DNA from: Acidiluteibacter sp963716125
GTDB lineage: Bacteria; Bacteroidota; Bacteroidia; Flavobacteriales_E; Vicingaceae
Reading direction: 5' to 3'
Length of the DNA: 64,000 nucleotides
NCBI GenBank assembly: GCA_963716125.1
Contig: OY970294.1
Coordinates: 496,001 to 560,000, forward strand
Under the pieces are notes generated by a model that was not told the DNA's origin, made no database searches, and saw only the letters and a list, made by a program, of their open reading frames with translations. Positions 37,045 to 45,685 of the stretch are shown in pieces. Numbering within the stretch: the first letter of the stretch is position 1; each line of letters opens with the position of its first letter. Made by a program: the position numbers and the translations under genes.

Positions 37045-38805
37045 TTAATTTTCCTTTTTCGGTTTAACTGTATTTAAAAATAATTCCTTCAACTGAGCAT
37101 CTGCAATAGCCGCCGGAGCATCAATCATTACATCTCTTCCTGAATTGTTTTTAGGAAATGCAATGTAATCTCTAATAGATTCTGTACCACCGAAAAGGGC
37201 GCATAATCTATCAAACCCTAAAGCAATACCGCCGTGAGGAGGAGCACCATATTCAAAGGCATTCATTAAAAATCCGAATTGAGATTTTGCTTCTTCTTCA
37301 GTAAATCCTAAAAGATCAAACATTCTCTTTTGTAGGTCTTTATCATGAATTCTAATAGAACCTCCACCTATTTCTACTCCGTTGATAACCATATCGTAAG
37401 CATTGGCTCTAATATCGCCGGGAGCTGATTGCATTTTTTCTAAATCTGCTAATTTAGGGGCAGTAAAAGGATGATGCATCGCATGATATCTATTGCTTTC
37501 TTCATCCCATTCCAACAATGGAAAGTCAACCACCCAAAGTGGAGCAAACTTACTGTTGTCTCTTAGGTTTAATTGCTTACCCATTTCCAATCGCAATTCA
37601 CTTAATGCTTTTCTCGCTCTATTGGTTTCGCCTGAAATGATCAATAGTAAATCATCAGGTTTAGCCTCCATTTTATTGGCCCAACTTTTTAATTTTTCTT
37701 CATCAAAAAATTTGTCAACCGAAGATTTAAAACTTCCATCAGAATTAACCTTCACATAAACTAATCCTTGAGCGCCAACTTGTGGTTTACGAACAAAATC
37801 AGTTAAGGCGTCCAATTGTTTACGGCTGTATTCAGCACAACCTTCAGCACAAATACCTACTACCAATTCGGAATCATCAAACACTTTAAATCCTTGATTT
37901 TTAGCTAAATCATTTAATTCTACAAATGGCATTCCAAATCGAATGTCTGGTTTGTCGTTTCCATACAATCTCATGGCATCATCATAAGTCATTCTTTCAA
38001 AATCTGCAATTTCGATTCCTTTTACTGATTTAAAAAGATGTTTCATCATCCCTTCAAAAGTGTTGAGAATATCTTCTTGCTCTATAAAGGTCATTTCGCA
38101 ATCAATCTGCGTAAACTCAGGCTGACGATCGGCACGCAAATCTTCATCTCTAAAACATTTTACAATTTGGTAATACCGATCATAACCTGCCACCATCAGC
38201 AATTGCTTAAAAGTTTGAGGTGATTGAGGCAATGCATAAAATTCATTTGGATTCATACGAGAAGGAACCACAAAATCTCTTGCTCCTTCAGGTGTAGATT
38301 TAATTAAGTAAGGAGTTTCTACTTCAATAAAATCCTCATTGTTAAGAAAATTCCTAACTTCTTTGTTGATTTGATGTCTTAATATGAGTTTGTTAGCAAC
38401 AGGCTTTCTTCTCAAATCCAAATAGCGATATTTCATTCTTAAATCTTCACCACCATCTGTATCATCTTCAATCGTAAATGGAGGAGTTTTTGAAGCATTT
38501 AAAATTTCTAAATCATTGACTTCAATTTCTATTTCACCAGTGGGAATATTTTTATTTTTGCTACTTCTTTCAATTACTTTACCTTGCACAGAAATAACAA
38601 ACTCTCTTCCTAACTTTCTAGCTTTTTCGCAAAGTTGGGAATTGGTTTCCATGTTGAATACCAATTGAGTAATGCCATATCTATCTCTTAAATCAATAAA
38701 GGTCATACCGCCTAAATCTCTCGATTTTTGTACCCAACCACATAGTTTAACTTCTTTATCTAAGTTATTTATGTTTAATTCTCCACAAGTATTTGATCGT
38801 AACAT
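37045..38805 (-). CDS. aspS: Aspartyl-tRNA synthetase, bacterial type
   Basis: A 586-residue class II synthetase. The N-terminal OB domain has CGWVQKSRDLGGMTFIDL; motif 2 is FRDEDLRADRQPEFTQID; motif 3 is GIALGFDRL. The GAD insert between motifs 2 and 3 is present, as expected for the bacterial type of about 590 residues. It charges tRNA-Asp. The reading frame is intact, unlike several neighbours. No tRNA gene lies nearby. Confidence 0.96.
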   Translation of the reverse strand: MLRSNTCGELNINNLDKEVKLCGWVQKSRDLGGMTFIDLRDRYGITQLVFNMETNSQLCEKARKLGREFVISVQGKVIERSSKNKNIPTGEIEIEVNDLEILNASKTPPFTIEDDTDGGEDLRMKYRYLDLRRKPVANKLILRHQINKEVRNFLNNEDFIEVETPYLIKSTPEGARDFVVPSRMNPNEFYALPQSPQTFKQLLMVAGYDRYYQIVKCFRDEDLRADRQPEFTQIDCEMTFIEQEDILNTFEGMMKHLFKSVKGIEIADFERMTYDDAMRLYGNDKPDIRFGMPFVELNDLAKNQGFKVFDDSELVVGICAEGCAEYSRKQLDALTDFVRKPQVGAQGLVYVKVNSDGSFKSSVDKFFDEEKLKSWANKMEAKPDDLLLIISGETNRARKALSELRLEMGKQLNLRDNSKFAPLWVVDFPLLEWDEESNRYHAMHHPFTAPKLADLEKMQSAPGDIRANAYDMVINGVEIGGGSIRIHDKDLQKRMFDLLGFTEEEAKSQFGFLMNAFEYGAPPHGGIALGFDRLCALFGGTESIRDYIAFPKNNSGRDVMIDAPAAIADAQLKELFLNTVKPKKEN

Positions 38806-38899
38806 CTTATAAAATATAAATATTTCGCGAAATTAGTAAAGGCATCTTAAATTAGCTACAAATGGTCTGCTTTAATTAGTTTTGCCAAAAACTCAAAGA

Positions 38900-39346
38900 A
38901 TGGAACTGTCTGTATTTTCTGATGAAAGATTTATGAAAGAGGCTTTTAAAGAAGCTCAAAAAGCTTACGAATTGGATGAAGTTCCTGTAGGTGCAGTAAT
39001 AGTGTTTCAAAATAAAATTATTGCAAGAGCGCATAATTATACAGAACATTTAAATGATGTAACTGCCCATGCAGAAATGCAAGCTTTCACAGCAGCAGCT
39101 GATTTTTTGGGAGGCAAATATTTGAATGAATGTACGTTATATGTTACATTAGAACCATGTGTGATGTGTGCTGGTGCTGCTTTTTGGACTCAAATAGGGA
39201 AAATAATATTTGGAGCAGCTGATCCAAGAAGAGGTTATAGAAATGTAGCAAGTTCAATTATTCATCCTAAAACGGAAGTTTTAAATGGAATAATGGCAGA
39301 AGAATGCGGTCGAATTGTAGTAAACTTTTTTAAAGAAAAGAGGTAA
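38900..39346 (+). CDS. tadA: tRNA-adenosine(34) deaminase TadA-like nucleoside deaminase
   Basis: The ATG at 38900 is preferred over the in-frame TTG at 38882. The 148-residue protein has the zinc site HAEMQA (His and catalytic Glu) and PCVMCAGA (two Cys). These and the NYTEHLNDVTAHAEM region fit TadA, which makes inosine at the tRNA-Arg wobble position; a guanine-deaminase-like relative is less likely. Divergent from aspS. Confidence 0.87.
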   Translation: MELSVFSDERFMKEAFKEAQKAYELDEVPVGAVIVFQNKIIARAHNYTEHLNDVTAHAEMQAFTAAADFLGGKYLNECTLYVTLEPCVMCAGAAFWTQIGKIIFGAADPRRGYRNVASSIIHPKTEVLNGIMAEECGRIVVNFFKEKR

Positions 39347-39947
39347 GATGATAAAAGATTAGACCTTTGCAATGTTAGTGGTTAGACTTTAGAATATTTA
39401 ATCACTTAGTAATAAGTGTCTGTCTAAATTAAGAATGATTTAGAATTTAAAGTGACAATTAAGTAAATGTCTCAATGAGATTTTAAAGAATAGAATACTT
39501 TTTTGATAATAAATAGCTAGAATAGAATTTGTAAAGGGTATTATTTTTTCTTTTGAAGCTTTGAAGCTTTGAAGGCTTTGTTAGCAAATTTTATAGCTTC
39601 TCTTCTAAAATGAAAAGAGAAAAGGCTCCATTCTAAAACAGAACCTTTTCATACACTAATTAACCAAACCAATATTAAAATTACAAATGAAAACATCTAT
39701 AATTTGATTATTAGGATGTAAAAATTATGCCAACCAACTCTATTCCTTCCATTAGTTGTTATACTGCTCTTTGCAGATATAATGACCTAATATATCGAAT
39801 AGGAGTTGATAATTAAGATACACAATTTGCAGTTTTTATTTCACAGTCTGTGGCCATAAAATAGAATCAATAAAAAAGCAGTTTATGATTAGCTTTATTC
39901 GTAAATTTGCAATCCGAAAAATATAGTAAAAATTAAAAACATTATAT
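39347..39947. other. 600-base non-coding stretch with short repeats
   Basis: No coding region is credible here. Seen inside: TTAGACCTTTGC and GGTTAGACTTTAGA (39359-39394), related to the repeats around the four-helix-bundle gene at 34 kb; three tandem copies of TTTGAAGCT or a near variant (39553-39580); and a weak stem GAAAAGG / CCTTTTC at 39615-39652 that could end tadA transcription. The stretch ends with the bacilliredoxin promoter. Confidence 0.6.
39902..39909 (+). promoter_or_regulatory. -7 promoter box TAAATTTG
   Basis: TAAATTTG fits TAnnTTTG and stands 39 bases before the ATG of the bacilliredoxin gene at 39948. Confidence 0.6.
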
Positions 39948-40358
39948 ATGTATCCAGAAGAAATGGTGGCACCAATGAAAGCCGAATTAACTTCAGTAGG
40001 ATTTAAAGAATTAAAAAGTGCAAATGAAGTTGACCATGCAATCAATGCAGAAGGAACTACTTTAGTTATGATTAACTCAGTATGTGGCTGTGCAGCAGCA
40101 AATGCTAGACCTGCAGTGAGAATGGCAGCAAGTAACAATAAGAAACCTAACAATTTAACAACTGTTTTTGCAGGAGTTGACACAGAAGCGGTAGATCAAG
40201 CAAGAAAACACATGTTGCCTTACCCTCCATCATCTCCATCTATAGCATTATTTAAAAATGGAAAGTTAGTTCATTTCATAGAAAGACATCACATTGAAGG
40301 AAGACCTGCCGAAATGATTGCAGAGAATTTGACAATGGCATTTGAAGAATATTGTTAA
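39948..40358 (+). CDS. BrxA/BrxB-family bacilliredoxin (YphP/YqiW, DUF1094)
   Basis: A 136-residue thioredoxin-fold protein with the active site VCGCAAANARPA, the CGC motif of bacilliredoxins, preceded by MYPEEMVAPMKAEL and followed by PYPPSSPSIALFKNG, all family signatures. In Firmicutes these proteins remove bacillithiol from mixed disulfides; several Bacteroidota also make bacillithiol. It is monocistronic with its own promoter box. Confidence 0.9.
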   Translation: MYPEEMVAPMKAELTSVGFKELKSANEVDHAINAEGTTLVMINSVCGCAAANARPAVRMAASNNKKPNNLTTVFAGVDTEAVDQARKHMLPYPPSSPSIALFKNGKLVHFIERHHIEGRPAEMIAENLTMAFEEYC

Positions 40359-40476
40359 GAAAAAAATGTTCGCTTTCTGAAAGCTTTAAAGGGCTTGATT
40401 TTAGTGAATTTGAAGGCAAGTTAAATAATTAACAATTTATTTGTTGATAATACTTGTTGGAGAAAAAAAATAATTC

Positions 40477-40484
40477 TAACTTCG
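40477..40484 (+). promoter_or_regulatory. -7 promoter box for the ribosomal operon (TAACTTCG)
   Basis: TAACTTCG differs from TAnnTTTG at one base and is followed by GCAG, a layout common in Bacteroidota ribosomal promoters. A TTG pair at 40454-40459 is a candidate -33 element. The first gene starts 50 bases further on. Confidence 0.5.
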
Positions 40485-40533
40485 CAGCCCCTTTTTGGGA
40501 GATTGTGCTTATAAACAATAAAAAGAATTTAAA

Positions 40534-40989
40534 GTGAATACGCTAAGTTATAAAACGGTTTCAGCAAACAGTGCCACAGTTAATAAAGAGTGGTTATTAG
40601 TGGATGCAGAAAATGAAACATTAGGAAGATTGGCATCTAGAGTTGCTAAATTAATAAGAGGTAAACATAAAACCAATTACACTCCTCACGTAGATTGTGG
40701 TGATAACGTTATTGTTATTAATGCAGAAAAGATACGTTTGTCTGGTAATAAAATGGATGATAAAGTTTACATTACTTATAGTTTGCACCCAGGTGGACAA
40801 AAAGTAAGATCTGTTAGAGATATGTTGGTTAAAAAACCACAAGCAGTAGTTGAAAACGCTGTGAGAGGAATGTTGCCAAAAAACAGATTGGGTAAAAGTT
40901 TGTTCAACAATCTTACTGTAGTAGTAGGAACGGAGCACAATCATGAAGCTCAAAAACCGAAAGAAATTAAATTGAACACAATTAAATAA
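40534..40989 (+). CDS. rplM: 50S ribosomal protein L13
   Basis: A 151-residue protein starting with GTG (NTLSYKTVSANSATVNKEW), the form usual in Bacteroidota. Core motifs are LGRLASRVAKLIRGKHK, NYTPHVDCGDNVIVINA, HPGGQKVRSV and GMLPKNRLGK. It binds 23S rRNA early in 50S assembly. It is followed by rpsI after four bases, the conserved L13-S9 pair. Confidence 0.97.
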   Translation: MNTLSYKTVSANSATVNKEWLLVDAENETLGRLASRVAKLIRGKHKTNYTPHVDCGDNVIVINAEKIRLSGNKMDDKVYITYSLHPGGQKVRSVRDMLVKKPQAVVENAVRGMLPKNRLGKSLFNNLTVVVGTEHNHEAQKPKEIKLNTIK

Positions 40990-40993
40990 TCCT

Positions 40994-41380
40994 ATGGAAG
41001 TAGTAAATACACTAGGTAGAAGAAAAAAGTCAGTTGCTAGAGTTTACCTTTCAAAAGGTAAAGGAGCAATTACTGTAAATGGAAAAGATTCAAAAGAATA
41101 TTTTCCAACAATTGGACTGCAATATAGATTGACACAAGCCTTTGCTTTAACAGATACTAAAGATCAATATGATGTGAAAGTAAATGTGAATGGTGGAGGT
41201 ATTACTGGTCAGGCAGAAGCGATTCGTTTAGGAATTTCTAGAGCATTGGTAGAAATTGATGCAGAAAACAAACCAGCTTTAAAAGCGGAAGGTTTGATGA
41301 CAAGAGATCCAAGAATGGTGGAAAGAAAGAAACCAGGTCAGAAAAAAGCAAGAAAGAAATTCCAATTTAGTAAGCGTTAA
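40994..41380 (+). CDS. rpsI: 30S ribosomal protein S9
   Basis: A 128-residue protein with LGRRKKSVARVYLSKGKG at the N-terminus, YDVKVNVNGGGITGQAEAI in the middle and the basic C-terminal tail KKARKKFQFSKR, whose last Arg reaches the P-site tRNA. It is co-transcribed with rplM. Confidence 0.97.
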   Translation: MEVVNTLGRRKKSVARVYLSKGKGAITVNGKDSKEYFPTIGLQYRLTQAFALTDTKDQYDVKVNVNGGGITGQAEAIRLGISRALVEIDAENKPALKAEGLMTRDPRMVERKKPGQKKARKKFQFSKR

Positions 41381-41418
41381 TATTACAGCTTACATTGGAT
41401 TTATTAAAATATTCAATT

Positions 41419-41484
41419 CACCTTTAAGTAGGTGTTTAGTATCTAAATTGCAGAGACTGTTCCTCAGGGCGCTACTCTGCAATT
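41419..41484 (+). promoter_or_regulatory. Structured rpsB leader, candidate ribosomal-protein autoregulatory element
   Basis: The 143-base spacer before rpsB can form two hairpins: CACCT / AGGTG (41419-41434) and a perfect 10-bp stem AATTGCAGAG / CTCTGCAATT (41446-41484) closing a 19-base loop with CCTCAGGGCGCTA. No T-run follows the second stem, so it is not a terminator. A mRNA structure bound by S2 is a reasonable guess; the position and form fit, but no family is assigned. Confidence 0.45.
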
Positions 41485-41523
41485 GCTTTAAATGAATGTA
41501 AACACTATAAAAAATTTTAAAAA

Positions 41524-42418
41524 ATGTCAAAGACAGATTACAAAGAATTATTAGAGGCAGGTGCTCATTTTGGTCACCTTAAAAGAAAGTGGCATCCAAA
41601 AATGGCTCCATACATTTTCATGGAGAAAAACGGAATCCACATTATCGATTTGAACAAAACGGTAGTAAAATTAGATGAAGCAACTGCTGCATTGAAGCAA
41701 ATTGCAAAATCAGGTAAGAAAATTTTATTTGTTGCTACTAAAAAGCAAGCAAAAGACACAGTTTCAGAAGCTGTTAAGCCAACTGCAATGCCTTATGTTA
41801 CTGAAAGATGGCCTGGAGGTATGTTGACTAACTTTGCTACAATTAGAAAGGCAGTTCGTAAAATGTCATCTATTGATAATATGATGAAAGACGGTACATT
41901 CGATGTATTGTCTAAAAGAGAGAAGACTACAGATCAGTCGTCAGAGAGCGAAATTAGAAAGAGATTTAGGTTCGATTTCTGATTTGAATAGATTGCCTTC
42001 TGCTTTGTTTATTGTTGATATCAAAAAAGAACATATCGCAGTAGCTGAAGCTAGAAAATTGAATATTCCAACATTTGCAATTGTTGATACCAATTCAAAC
42101 CCTGAATTAGTTGATTTTCCAATTCCTGCAAATGATGATGCTTCTAAATCAATAGGCAAAATCATGGAAATTGTTACAAAAGCTGTCAATGAAGGTTTGG
42201 CTGAAAGAGCTGCGGATAAAGAAAAAACAAAGCCAAAAGCTGAAAAAGCTGCTGCGAAAGATAGCGCAAAAGAAGTTAAAGCTGAAAAGCCAGCCGACGC
42301 TAAAGCTGTGGCTGACAAGCCTGCTGACGCTAAAGCTGATAAGCCTGCTGACGCTAAAGCTGACAAGCCTGCTGAAACTAAAGCTACTGCTGATAAAGAA
42401 GATAAGGCGGAAGCTTAA
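41524..42418 (+). CDS. rpsB: 30S ribosomal protein S2, one-base insertion
   Basis: The start is MSKTDYKELLEAGAHFGHL, with KWHPKMAPYIF and RWPGGMLTNFATI. The frame breaks at about 41926: after SKREK one extra A precedes codons for LQISRQRAKLERDLGSI, which continue to 42418. Repaired, S2 has about 297 residues. The last 65 form a Lys/Ala/Asp tail with tandem copies of ADKPADAK, longer than the E. coli protein. As rpsB is essential, the insertion is very probably a sequence error. It is followed by tsf after 36 bases. Confidence 0.95.
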
Positions 42419-42454
42419 TTAATATAATCATTAACTATAAAATAATATATAACC

Positions 42455-43291
42455 ATGGCTACAATAACTGCTGCTGAGGTAAATCAATTAAGAAAACAAA
42501 CCGGAGCTGGAATGATGGACTGTAAAAAGGCATTAGTAGAAGCAAACGGAGATTTCGAACAAGCAATTGACGTGTTGAGAAAACAAGGTCAGAAAATTGC
42601 TGCAAAAAGAGGTGATAGAGATGCAAACGAAGGTTTAGTAATTTCTAAAGCTACTGCTGATAACAAAAAAGGTGTTATGATAGTAGTTAATTGTGAAACT
42701 GATTTCGTTGCAAAAAACGATGATTTTGTTTCTTTTGCTACTCATATTTTAGATGCTATTATCGAAAATGGTTCTACTTCTATAGATGCTGCAAAAGCTT
42801 TAACTTACCCTGGATCTAAATTAACTATTGGCGAAAAAATAGTAGAAGAAATAGGTAAAATCGGTGAAAAAATCGATTTATCAGCTGTTGAAGTAATCGA
42901 AAGTGATATGGTAGTTGCTTACAACCACCCTGGAAATTCATTAGCTTCTATGGTGGCTGTTTCTAAATCAGGAGATGCTGAAGGCGAAGCTGCGAGAAAT
43001 GTTGCAATGCAAGTTGCTGCAATGAATCCAATCGCTTTGAATGATGAGGGTGTTGATAAAGAAACCATCGAAAGAGAATTAGAAATTGGTAGAGATCAAG
43101 CACGTCAAGAAGGGAAACCTGAAGAAATGATTGATAAAATTGCTCAAGGTAAATTGGGTAAATTCTACAAAGAAAATACTTTGGTGAAACAACAATATAT
43201 TAAAGACAACAGTATGACTGTGGAAGGCTATTTAAAGTCTGTCAATAAGGATTTGGTTGCCACCGACTTTAAGCGTATTGCTTTAGGATAA
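42455..43291 (+). CDS. tsf: Elongation factor Ts
   Basis: A 278-residue protein. The N-terminal UBA-like region has RKQTGAGMMDCKKALVEA, then KRGDRDANEGLV and the signature NCETDFVAKNDDF. It catalyses GDP/GTP exchange on EF-Tu. Conserved order rpsB-tsf-pyrH-frr. A strong terminator follows. Confidence 0.97.
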   Translation: MATITAAEVNQLRKQTGAGMMDCKKALVEANGDFEQAIDVLRKQGQKIAAKRGDRDANEGLVISKATADNKKGVMIVVNCETDFVAKNDDFVSFATHILDAIIENGSTSIDAAKALTYPGSKLTIGEKIVEEIGKIGEKIDLSAVEVIESDMVVAYNHPGNSLASMVAVSKSGDAEGEAARNVAMQVAAMNPIALNDEGVDKETIERELEIGRDQARQEGKPEEMIDKIAQGKLGKFYKENTLVKQQYIKDNSMTVEGYLKSVNKDLVATDFKRIALG

Positions 43292-43304
43292 ACATATTTT
43301 TAAT

Positions 43305-43340
43305 AAAAAAGAGAGAATTTTTTAATTCTCTCTTTTTTTT
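43305..43340 (+). terminator. Intrinsic terminator after tsf
   Basis: A 13-15-bp stem AAAAAAGAGAGAATT / AATTCTCTCTTTTTT with a short T loop and a following T-run ends the rplM-rpsI-rpsB-tsf block before pyrH. Confidence 0.9.
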
Positions 43341-43390
43341 GCCCAAATTTTTGATTTTTAGTTTTTATTTATTTCGCATAAATTTACAGC

Positions 43391-44101
43391 ATGATTTACA
43401 AAAGAATTCTTCTAAAATTAAGTGGTGAATCTCTAATGGGAGAGAAACAATTTGGAATTGACCACAACATATTGGCGCAATATGCCAAAGAAATTAAGGA
43501 AATAGTAGAAGCCGGTGTTGAAGTAGCCATAGTAATTGGTGGTGGAAATATTTTTAGAGGAATTCAAGCCGCTGAAGGTGGAATGGATCGTGTGCAGGGA
43601 GATTATATGGGAATGTTGGCAACCGTTATCAATAGTATGGCTTTGCAAGCTGCATTAGAAGAAGCGTCGGTTTATACTAGATTACTTACTGCAATAAAAA
43701 TGGAGCAAATTGCTGAACCATTTATTAGAAGAAGAGCTATAAGACATTTAGAAAAAAATAGAGTCGTAATTTTTGGTGCAGGAACAGGAAATCCATATTT
43801 TACAACAGATACTGCTGCAAGTTTAAGAGCTATTGAAATTGAGGCAGATATAATTTTAAAAGGAACAAGAGTAGATGGGATTTATGACAGTGATCCTGAA
43901 AAGAATCCAAACGCTGTAAAATACGATAAAGTAACATTTAGTGAAGTGTATGAAAAAGGCTTAAACATTATGGATATGACAGCGTTTACTTTATGTAATG
44001 AAAACAAATTGCCGATTATCGTTTTTGATATGGATACACCGGGAAATTTAAAAAAGTTGCTTTTAGGTCAAGAAAAAGTGGGTACTTTAGTAGAGTTTTA
44101 G
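43391..44101 (+). CDS. pyrH: UMP kinase
   Basis: A 236-residue amino-acid-kinase-fold protein with RILLKLSGESLMG at the N-terminus, VIGGGNIFRG, FGAGTGNPYFTTDTAA and DGIYDSDPEKNP. It phosphorylates UMP to UDP. 13 bases before frr, so the two genes form an operon downstream of the tsf terminator. Confidence 0.97.
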   Translation: MIYKRILLKLSGESLMGEKQFGIDHNILAQYAKEIKEIVEAGVEVAIVIGGGNIFRGIQAAEGGMDRVQGDYMGMLATVINSMALQAALEEASVYTRLLTAIKMEQIAEPFIRRRAIRHLEKNRVVIFGAGTGNPYFTTDTAASLRAIEIEADIILKGTRVDGIYDSDPEKNPNAVKYDKVTFSEVYEKGLNIMDMTAFTLCNENKLPIIVFDMDTPGNLKKLLLGQEKVGTLVEF

Positions 44102-44114
44102 AATAGAATATATC

Positions 44115-44678
44115 ATGGAAGAAGAAATTGAATTAATATTAGAAAATGCCAAAGAGCTGATGCAGAAATCATTGGATCATTTGGAAAATCAATTATTGAA
44201 AATTAGAGCAGGAAAAGCCAATCCATCTATGTTAGATGGTGTATTGGTAGATTATTATGGATCTAATACTCCTTTGGCGCAGGTGGCAAATGTGAGTACA
44301 CCTGATGCACGTACGTTAAGTATCCAACCTTGGGAAAAAGGTATGATTGAACCTATTGAGAAGGCGATTATCAACTCTAACTTGGGTTTAAATCCACAAA
44401 ATAATGGAACTAACATTATGATTAATGTTCCTGTTTTGACGGAAGAAAGAAGAAAAGGACTGGTAAAACAAGCCAAAGCAGAAACCGAAGATGCTAAAGT
44501 AGGTATTAGAAATGCTCGTCGTGAAGCCAATGACGAATTTAAACGATTAGAAAAAGATGGTTTAGCCGAAGACAGAGTGAAGGGTTTGATGGACGAAATC
44601 CAAGAAATGACAGATGATGCCAGCAAGCGAATTGACAATCATTTAATCACCAAAGAAAAAGATATTATGACGGTTTAA
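44115..44678 (+). CDS. frr: Ribosome recycling factor
   Basis: A 187-residue protein with KIRAGKANPSML and VDYYGSNTPLAQVANV near the N-terminus, QPWEKGMIEPIEKAI and NIMINVPVLTEERRKGL in the middle, and a long charged helix at the C-terminus. It releases ribosomes from mRNA after termination together with EF-G. Last gene before the accessory region. Confidence 0.97.
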   Translation: MEEEIELILENAKELMQKSLDHLENQLLKIRAGKANPSMLDGVLVDYYGSNTPLAQVANVSTPDARTLSIQPWEKGMIEPIEKAIINSNLGLNPQNNGTNIMINVPVLTEERRKGLVKQAKAETEDAKVGIRNARREANDEFKRLEKDGLAEDRVKGLMDEIQEMTDDASKRIDNHLITKEKDIMTV

Positions 44679-44699
44679 TAACGGTCTTAAATAATATAG

Positions 44700-44735
44700 A
44701 AAGCCCTGTTGTTGATTCAATGGGGCTTTTTTGTG
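44700..44735 (+). terminator. Intrinsic terminator after frr; 3' half is duplicated at 46933
   Basis: The stem AGCCCTGTTG / CAATGGGGCT (two G-U pairs) with loop TTGATT is followed by six T. The 28 bases 44708-44735 recur exactly at 46933-46960. Confidence 0.85.
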
Positions 44736-44750
44736 GAGTAGTTATTTTTC

Positions 44751-44806
44751 AAATTATTAGTTTATATTTGAGGACATTTGATTTTATAATATGGATATAA
44801 TACAGA
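44751..44806 (+). repeat. Promoter-region repeat, copy 1
   Basis: AAATTATTAGTTTATATTTG and the 36 bases after it recur at 47211-47266 with few changes. It contains TATATTTG, a TAnnTTTG -7 box, and lies before the membrane-protein gene at 44844. Confidence 0.75.
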
Positions 44807-44843
44807 GTATCGAGTCCATACATTTTAACCATTTAACAAGCAA

Positions 44844-45380
44844 ATGAAAGATGCTTTTCGCAAGCTTAAAATAATTGAGACACTTTCAATCGAACTTGAA
44901 ATTCAAAAAAATGACTTTGTTTCCAAGCTTAGAGATAATGTAGACCAAGGAGGAACTAGCTTTCTTTCAGATGCGTGGGATATATTCTCAAGAAGTAAAA
45001 ATGAGTTTAAAGGTGAGGTAAATACACACTCATTTAAAATTAAACGTAAAAAGAAATTTTTAGAAACAAACTATAATACTGCAATTGCAACAGGTACCTA
45101 TTATCAGAAAGAAAATATTTTATTTATAAACTCAGAAATCAATGGTTTTCATAAAATATTTATCTTCTATTATATTTTCATCATATTCTTTTATCTTATT
45201 TTTTTCTTTGGATTCGCTTTTTGGAATGATGATCAAACACAAAATCTCAATCTTTTCTTTATGATTTTCATAATTATTCACGGGTTTTTTATGATTTGTT
45301 TTCCTATCTATTTAATGAGACGTTCTGTCAAAAGGTTAAAACATGATTTAAAAAGAGAATTTTTTTATTTAACTAAATAA
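44844..45380 (+). CDS. Small membrane protein of unknown function
   Basis: A 178-residue protein. Residues 1-105 are charged and may be soluble; two strongly hydrophobic segments follow (IFIFYYIFIIFFYLIFFFGF at about 105-124 and FFMIFIIIHGFFMICFPIYL at about 135-154), then a basic tail (RRSVKRLKHDLKREF) that should face the cytoplasm. The two helices with N and C termini inside suggest an inner-membrane hairpin. No family recognised. It is driven by the copy-1 promoter repeat. Confidence 0.65.
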   Translation: MKDAFRKLKIIETLSIELEIQKNDFVSKLRDNVDQGGTSFLSDAWDIFSRSKNEFKGEVNTHSFKIKRKKKFLETNYNTAIATGTYYQKENILFINSEINGFHKIFIFYYIFIIFFYLIFFFGFAFWNDDQTQNLNLFFMIFIIIHGFFMICFPIYLMRRSVKRLKHDLKREFFYLTK

Positions 45381-45571
45381 AATACAATTTACAACTATAT
45401 CTATATTTACTACCTTAATTTCGTTCGGCGGAATTTATAAATCAAATCTTAATTAGCCTTTTGTGTTATTAAAAATATTTTAGCAGTTTTTCTAATATAA
45501 CATTCTATAATGGGTCTTGACACCCTTTTTATTACCTAATATTTCTAAATATTTAATTAAACTTATTTTAA

Positions 45572-45632
45572 TTAACTCCCCAACTCCAACGTTTTTAAAT
45601 CTCCATTTGGAGCAATTAAAATTACTTTTTTC
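45572..45632 (-). pseudogene. Remnant of the 3' end of a gene like that at 51121-52068
   Basis: About 61 bases match the last codons of the secreted-protein gene ending at 51121 (both read KKVILIAPNGD then L-GS and stop on the minus strand). In the remnant the frame reaches a TAG about five codons upstream, so only a scrap of the gene is left. The surrounding 45381-45685 holds nothing else coding. Confidence 0.7.
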
Positions 45633-45676
45633 AACAGGTATAACAGCTAGCACTGCCGCTTTTTTTAGTGAAATAA

Positions 45677-45685
45677 CTAATTGAG
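45677..45685. repeat. 9-bp target-site duplication, left copy
   Basis: CTAATTGAG occurs here and again at 46911-46919, exactly at the two outer ends of the IS256-like element. Confidence 0.75.

Noticed and set aside
39553..39580. Regulatory tandem repeat (TTTGAAGCT, three copies)
   Set aside because: Too short and isolated, far from any start codon; noted only as part of the spacer.
39347..39947. tRNA or small RNA gene in the long spacer after tadA
   Set aside because: No cloverleaf or CCA-type acceptor ends could be found by eye; only short repeats and a weak hairpin are present.
41941..42366. Antisense ORF opposite the end of rpsB
   Set aside because: Its Ala/Ser-rich sequence is simply the complement of the Lys/Ala repeat tail of S2.
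44255..44638. Antisense ORF opposite frr
   Set aside because: It lies wholly within frr on the other strand, has low-complexity Ser/Leu content and no promoter.
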